Part shown: positions 62,570 to 64,000 of the stretch, piece by piece
Layout: each line of letters starts with the position of its first letter
How positions within the stretch are numbered: position 1 is the first letter of the stretch
Assembly (NCBI GenBank): GCA_963170055.1
Contig: CAUJGJ010000185.1
Coordinates: 3,320,275-3,384,274, forward strand
Reading direction: 5' to 3'
DNA length: 64,000 nucleotides
From: Halisarca cf. caerulea
Taxonomy: Eukaryota > Porifera > Demospongiae > Chondrillida > Halisarcidae
The notes under the pieces: generated by a model
Told to the model about the DNA's origin: nothing
Database searches by the model: none
Seen by the model: only the letters and a program-made list of their open reading frames with translations
Position numbers and translations under genes: made by a program

Positions 62570-64000
62570 TCACATATTAAGTGAAACACAAACAAAGCAC
62601 CTGGCAATGATAATATATGCCCTTTCATACTGAAGAACTGCTCCCTAGCCTTACTTCTACATTTAGCTCATCTATTTCAATTAAGTATTTAAAACTGTCA
62701 TATCCTAACTGAATGGAAAGTACACAAGCTTTGTCCTATACACAAAGGTGGTAGCAGATCTGATATCACCAACTACAGACCTATCTCATTGGTAAATACA
62801 GTTTCTAAAGTCCTAGAGTGCATCATATACAAAAAGATCATTGATTTCTTACAGTCACATATCATTAAACATCAATATGGCTTTCTCCAAAACAGATCAT
62901 GTCTACAGCAACTCATGGCATCATGCCATCACATATACTCTCAAGCTGATCATGGCCTCAACTCAGATGTGATTTATCTTGATTTTAGCAAAGCATTCGA
63001 TCGTACCCCCCACCCTGAACTGTTGCACAAATTCTGGCATTTTGGAATAACAGGCCCACTCTGGTCCTGGTTCAAATCTTACCTTGAAGGGCGTACCCAC
63101 TTTGTCCAAGTAGATGACACTCAATCCCCAATGCTACCTGTAAGATCTGGTGTCCCTCAGGGTAGTATCCTCGGTCCTCTACTCTTTCTCATCTATATAA
63201 ATGACCTACCAAACTATATCACTTCATCCAAAATATACATGTATGCAGATGACACGAAATTAACCGAATCCAACAGATTGCCAATTAAACAGATCATGTC
63301 TGCAGGACGACCTGTCTGAGGTGGGCAAATGGTGCAGCCAATGGCTAATCCTTCTCAATGAGTCTATAAGTGCTCATGTGTTCACTTCTCACTGAGGCAT
63401 TCAAACACAGCTAGCCCCTTGTACTTCATAAACAATCAACCTATCAAAGTACTCTGTAAGCAAATTGATCTTGGAATTCTCATCTCATCAGATCTCACAT
63501 GGTCTCACCACATACAACAAATTTGTAGAAGAGCATATCATACCCTTGGATTTACTAGACGATCAATTCATTCCTACACATCTACAGTTATAATAAGGAA
63601 AAACCTATACCTAATGTTAGTCAGATCGAAAATTACATACAGTTCGCAACTCTGGAGACCACTACTATTAAAGGACATCAAAGCTATCGAATCCATACAA
63701 AAGCGAGCCACCAAACTCATTATCTCAGATTTCACATCAGACTACAAACAGAGATTAACAAAGCTACATCTTCTGCCAATCATGTACCACTTCGAGCTAC
63801 AGGACATATTGTTCACTGTCAAATCCCTAAAAAACCCATCACCAAATTTTAACATTCAGGAGTATATATCATTTGCTTCCTCAAGTACAAGGCTTACCAC
63901 AAACAGCAAAATGATTCAACAATTCTCACAAACATCAACCTTCAGCCACTATTACTTCAATCGGATTGTAAAGCTGTGGAACTCTATACCAACTATTGAT
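62570..64000 (+). pseudogene. CR1-like reverse transcriptase, partial, runs off the window
   Basis: Related to the element at 27,200-31,610. Begins NKAPGNDNICPFILKNCS, a stop near 62,690, then LTEWKVHKLCPIHKGG, NYRPISLVNTVSKVLE, HQYGFLQNRSCLQQLM, motif A DVIYLDFSKAFDRTPHPELL, motif B GVPQGSILGPLLFLIYINDL, motif C MYADDTKLTES. A frameshift near 63,290 moves to other frames (RRAYHTLGFTRRSIHS, YSSQLWRPLLLKDIKAIE, YFNRIVKLWNSIP). The catalytic Asp residues are intact, but the frame is broken at least twice. The 5' part was lost, and the 3' end lies outside the window. Confidence 0.85.

Overview
This window is eukaryotic: genes are split by GT-AG introns, and most of the DNA is repeats, DNA transposons, non-LTR retrotransposons and satellite. 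The mixture points to an invertebrate animal: a FUNDC1-like gene and a profilin gene, CR1/L2-like and R2/NeSL-like retrotransposons, a Harbinger-type transposon with a MADF partner gene, many short inverted-repeat elements, and original introns of about 70 bp inside that transposon. An early-branching marine animal such as a demosponge fits best, but that is inference. The sequence contains no species marker.

Bases 1-18,400 hold the only convincing host genes. A five-exon FUN14-domain gene (1,967-10,681, +) encodes 155 residues, about the size of FUNDC1, and has introns filled with repeats. Tail to tail with it, 53 bp away, is the last exon of a profilin gene (10,735-11,016, -). The remainder is microsatellite, two copies of a TA-target MITE, one tRNA-headed SINE, foldback elements and a long GT-rich/purine-rich block (15,261-16,200).

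Bases 18,500-27,200 are nested transposons. A Harbinger-like element (18,504-22,188) keeps a first transposase exon and a five-exon MADF/BESS-like gene, but no catalytic transposase exons are visible. A 585-bp inverted-repeat element occurs three times (two copies inside it, one beside it) with perfect 7-bp target duplications. One copy breaks exon 4 of the MADF gene, and another carries a further 286-bp insertion. Beyond this lie large inverted elements with a recurrent short ORF starting MADPFLSEL, a Cys-motif first exon (25,764-26,162, -) and an R2/NeSL-like reverse transcriptase fragment.

Bases 27,200-38,230 hold two decayed non-LTR retrotransposons. One CR1-like element on + is interrupted by two DNA transposons, and removing each rejoins the reading frame. 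A nearly full-length element on - has ORF1 with a PHD finger, endonuclease, reverse transcriptase, CCHC motif and a (TTA)n tail. It sits inside an old satellite monomer with an 8-bp target duplication. A 237-bp CA-containing minisatellite lies between the two.

Bases 38,231-59,335 are dominated by a satellite of 145-bp monomers (about 130 copies). Both edges are degenerate, and multi-monomer duplications occur at several scales (3, 6, 7, 24 and 31 monomers, plus a 12,122-bp offset). Each monomer carries a 21-bp palindrome. The unit is close to nucleosome-core length, so it is a candidate centromeric or heterochromatic satellite.

Bases 59,336-64,000 contain an inverted duplication of a reverse transcriptase fragment, a fragment of an R2/NeSL-type restriction-like endonuclease (-), and another CR1-like reverse transcriptase running off the window end. 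The most unusual signals are the satellite's higher-order structure, a scattered family of hairpins sharing a GGCTTCGCC-like apex, and the MADPFLSEL inverted elements.
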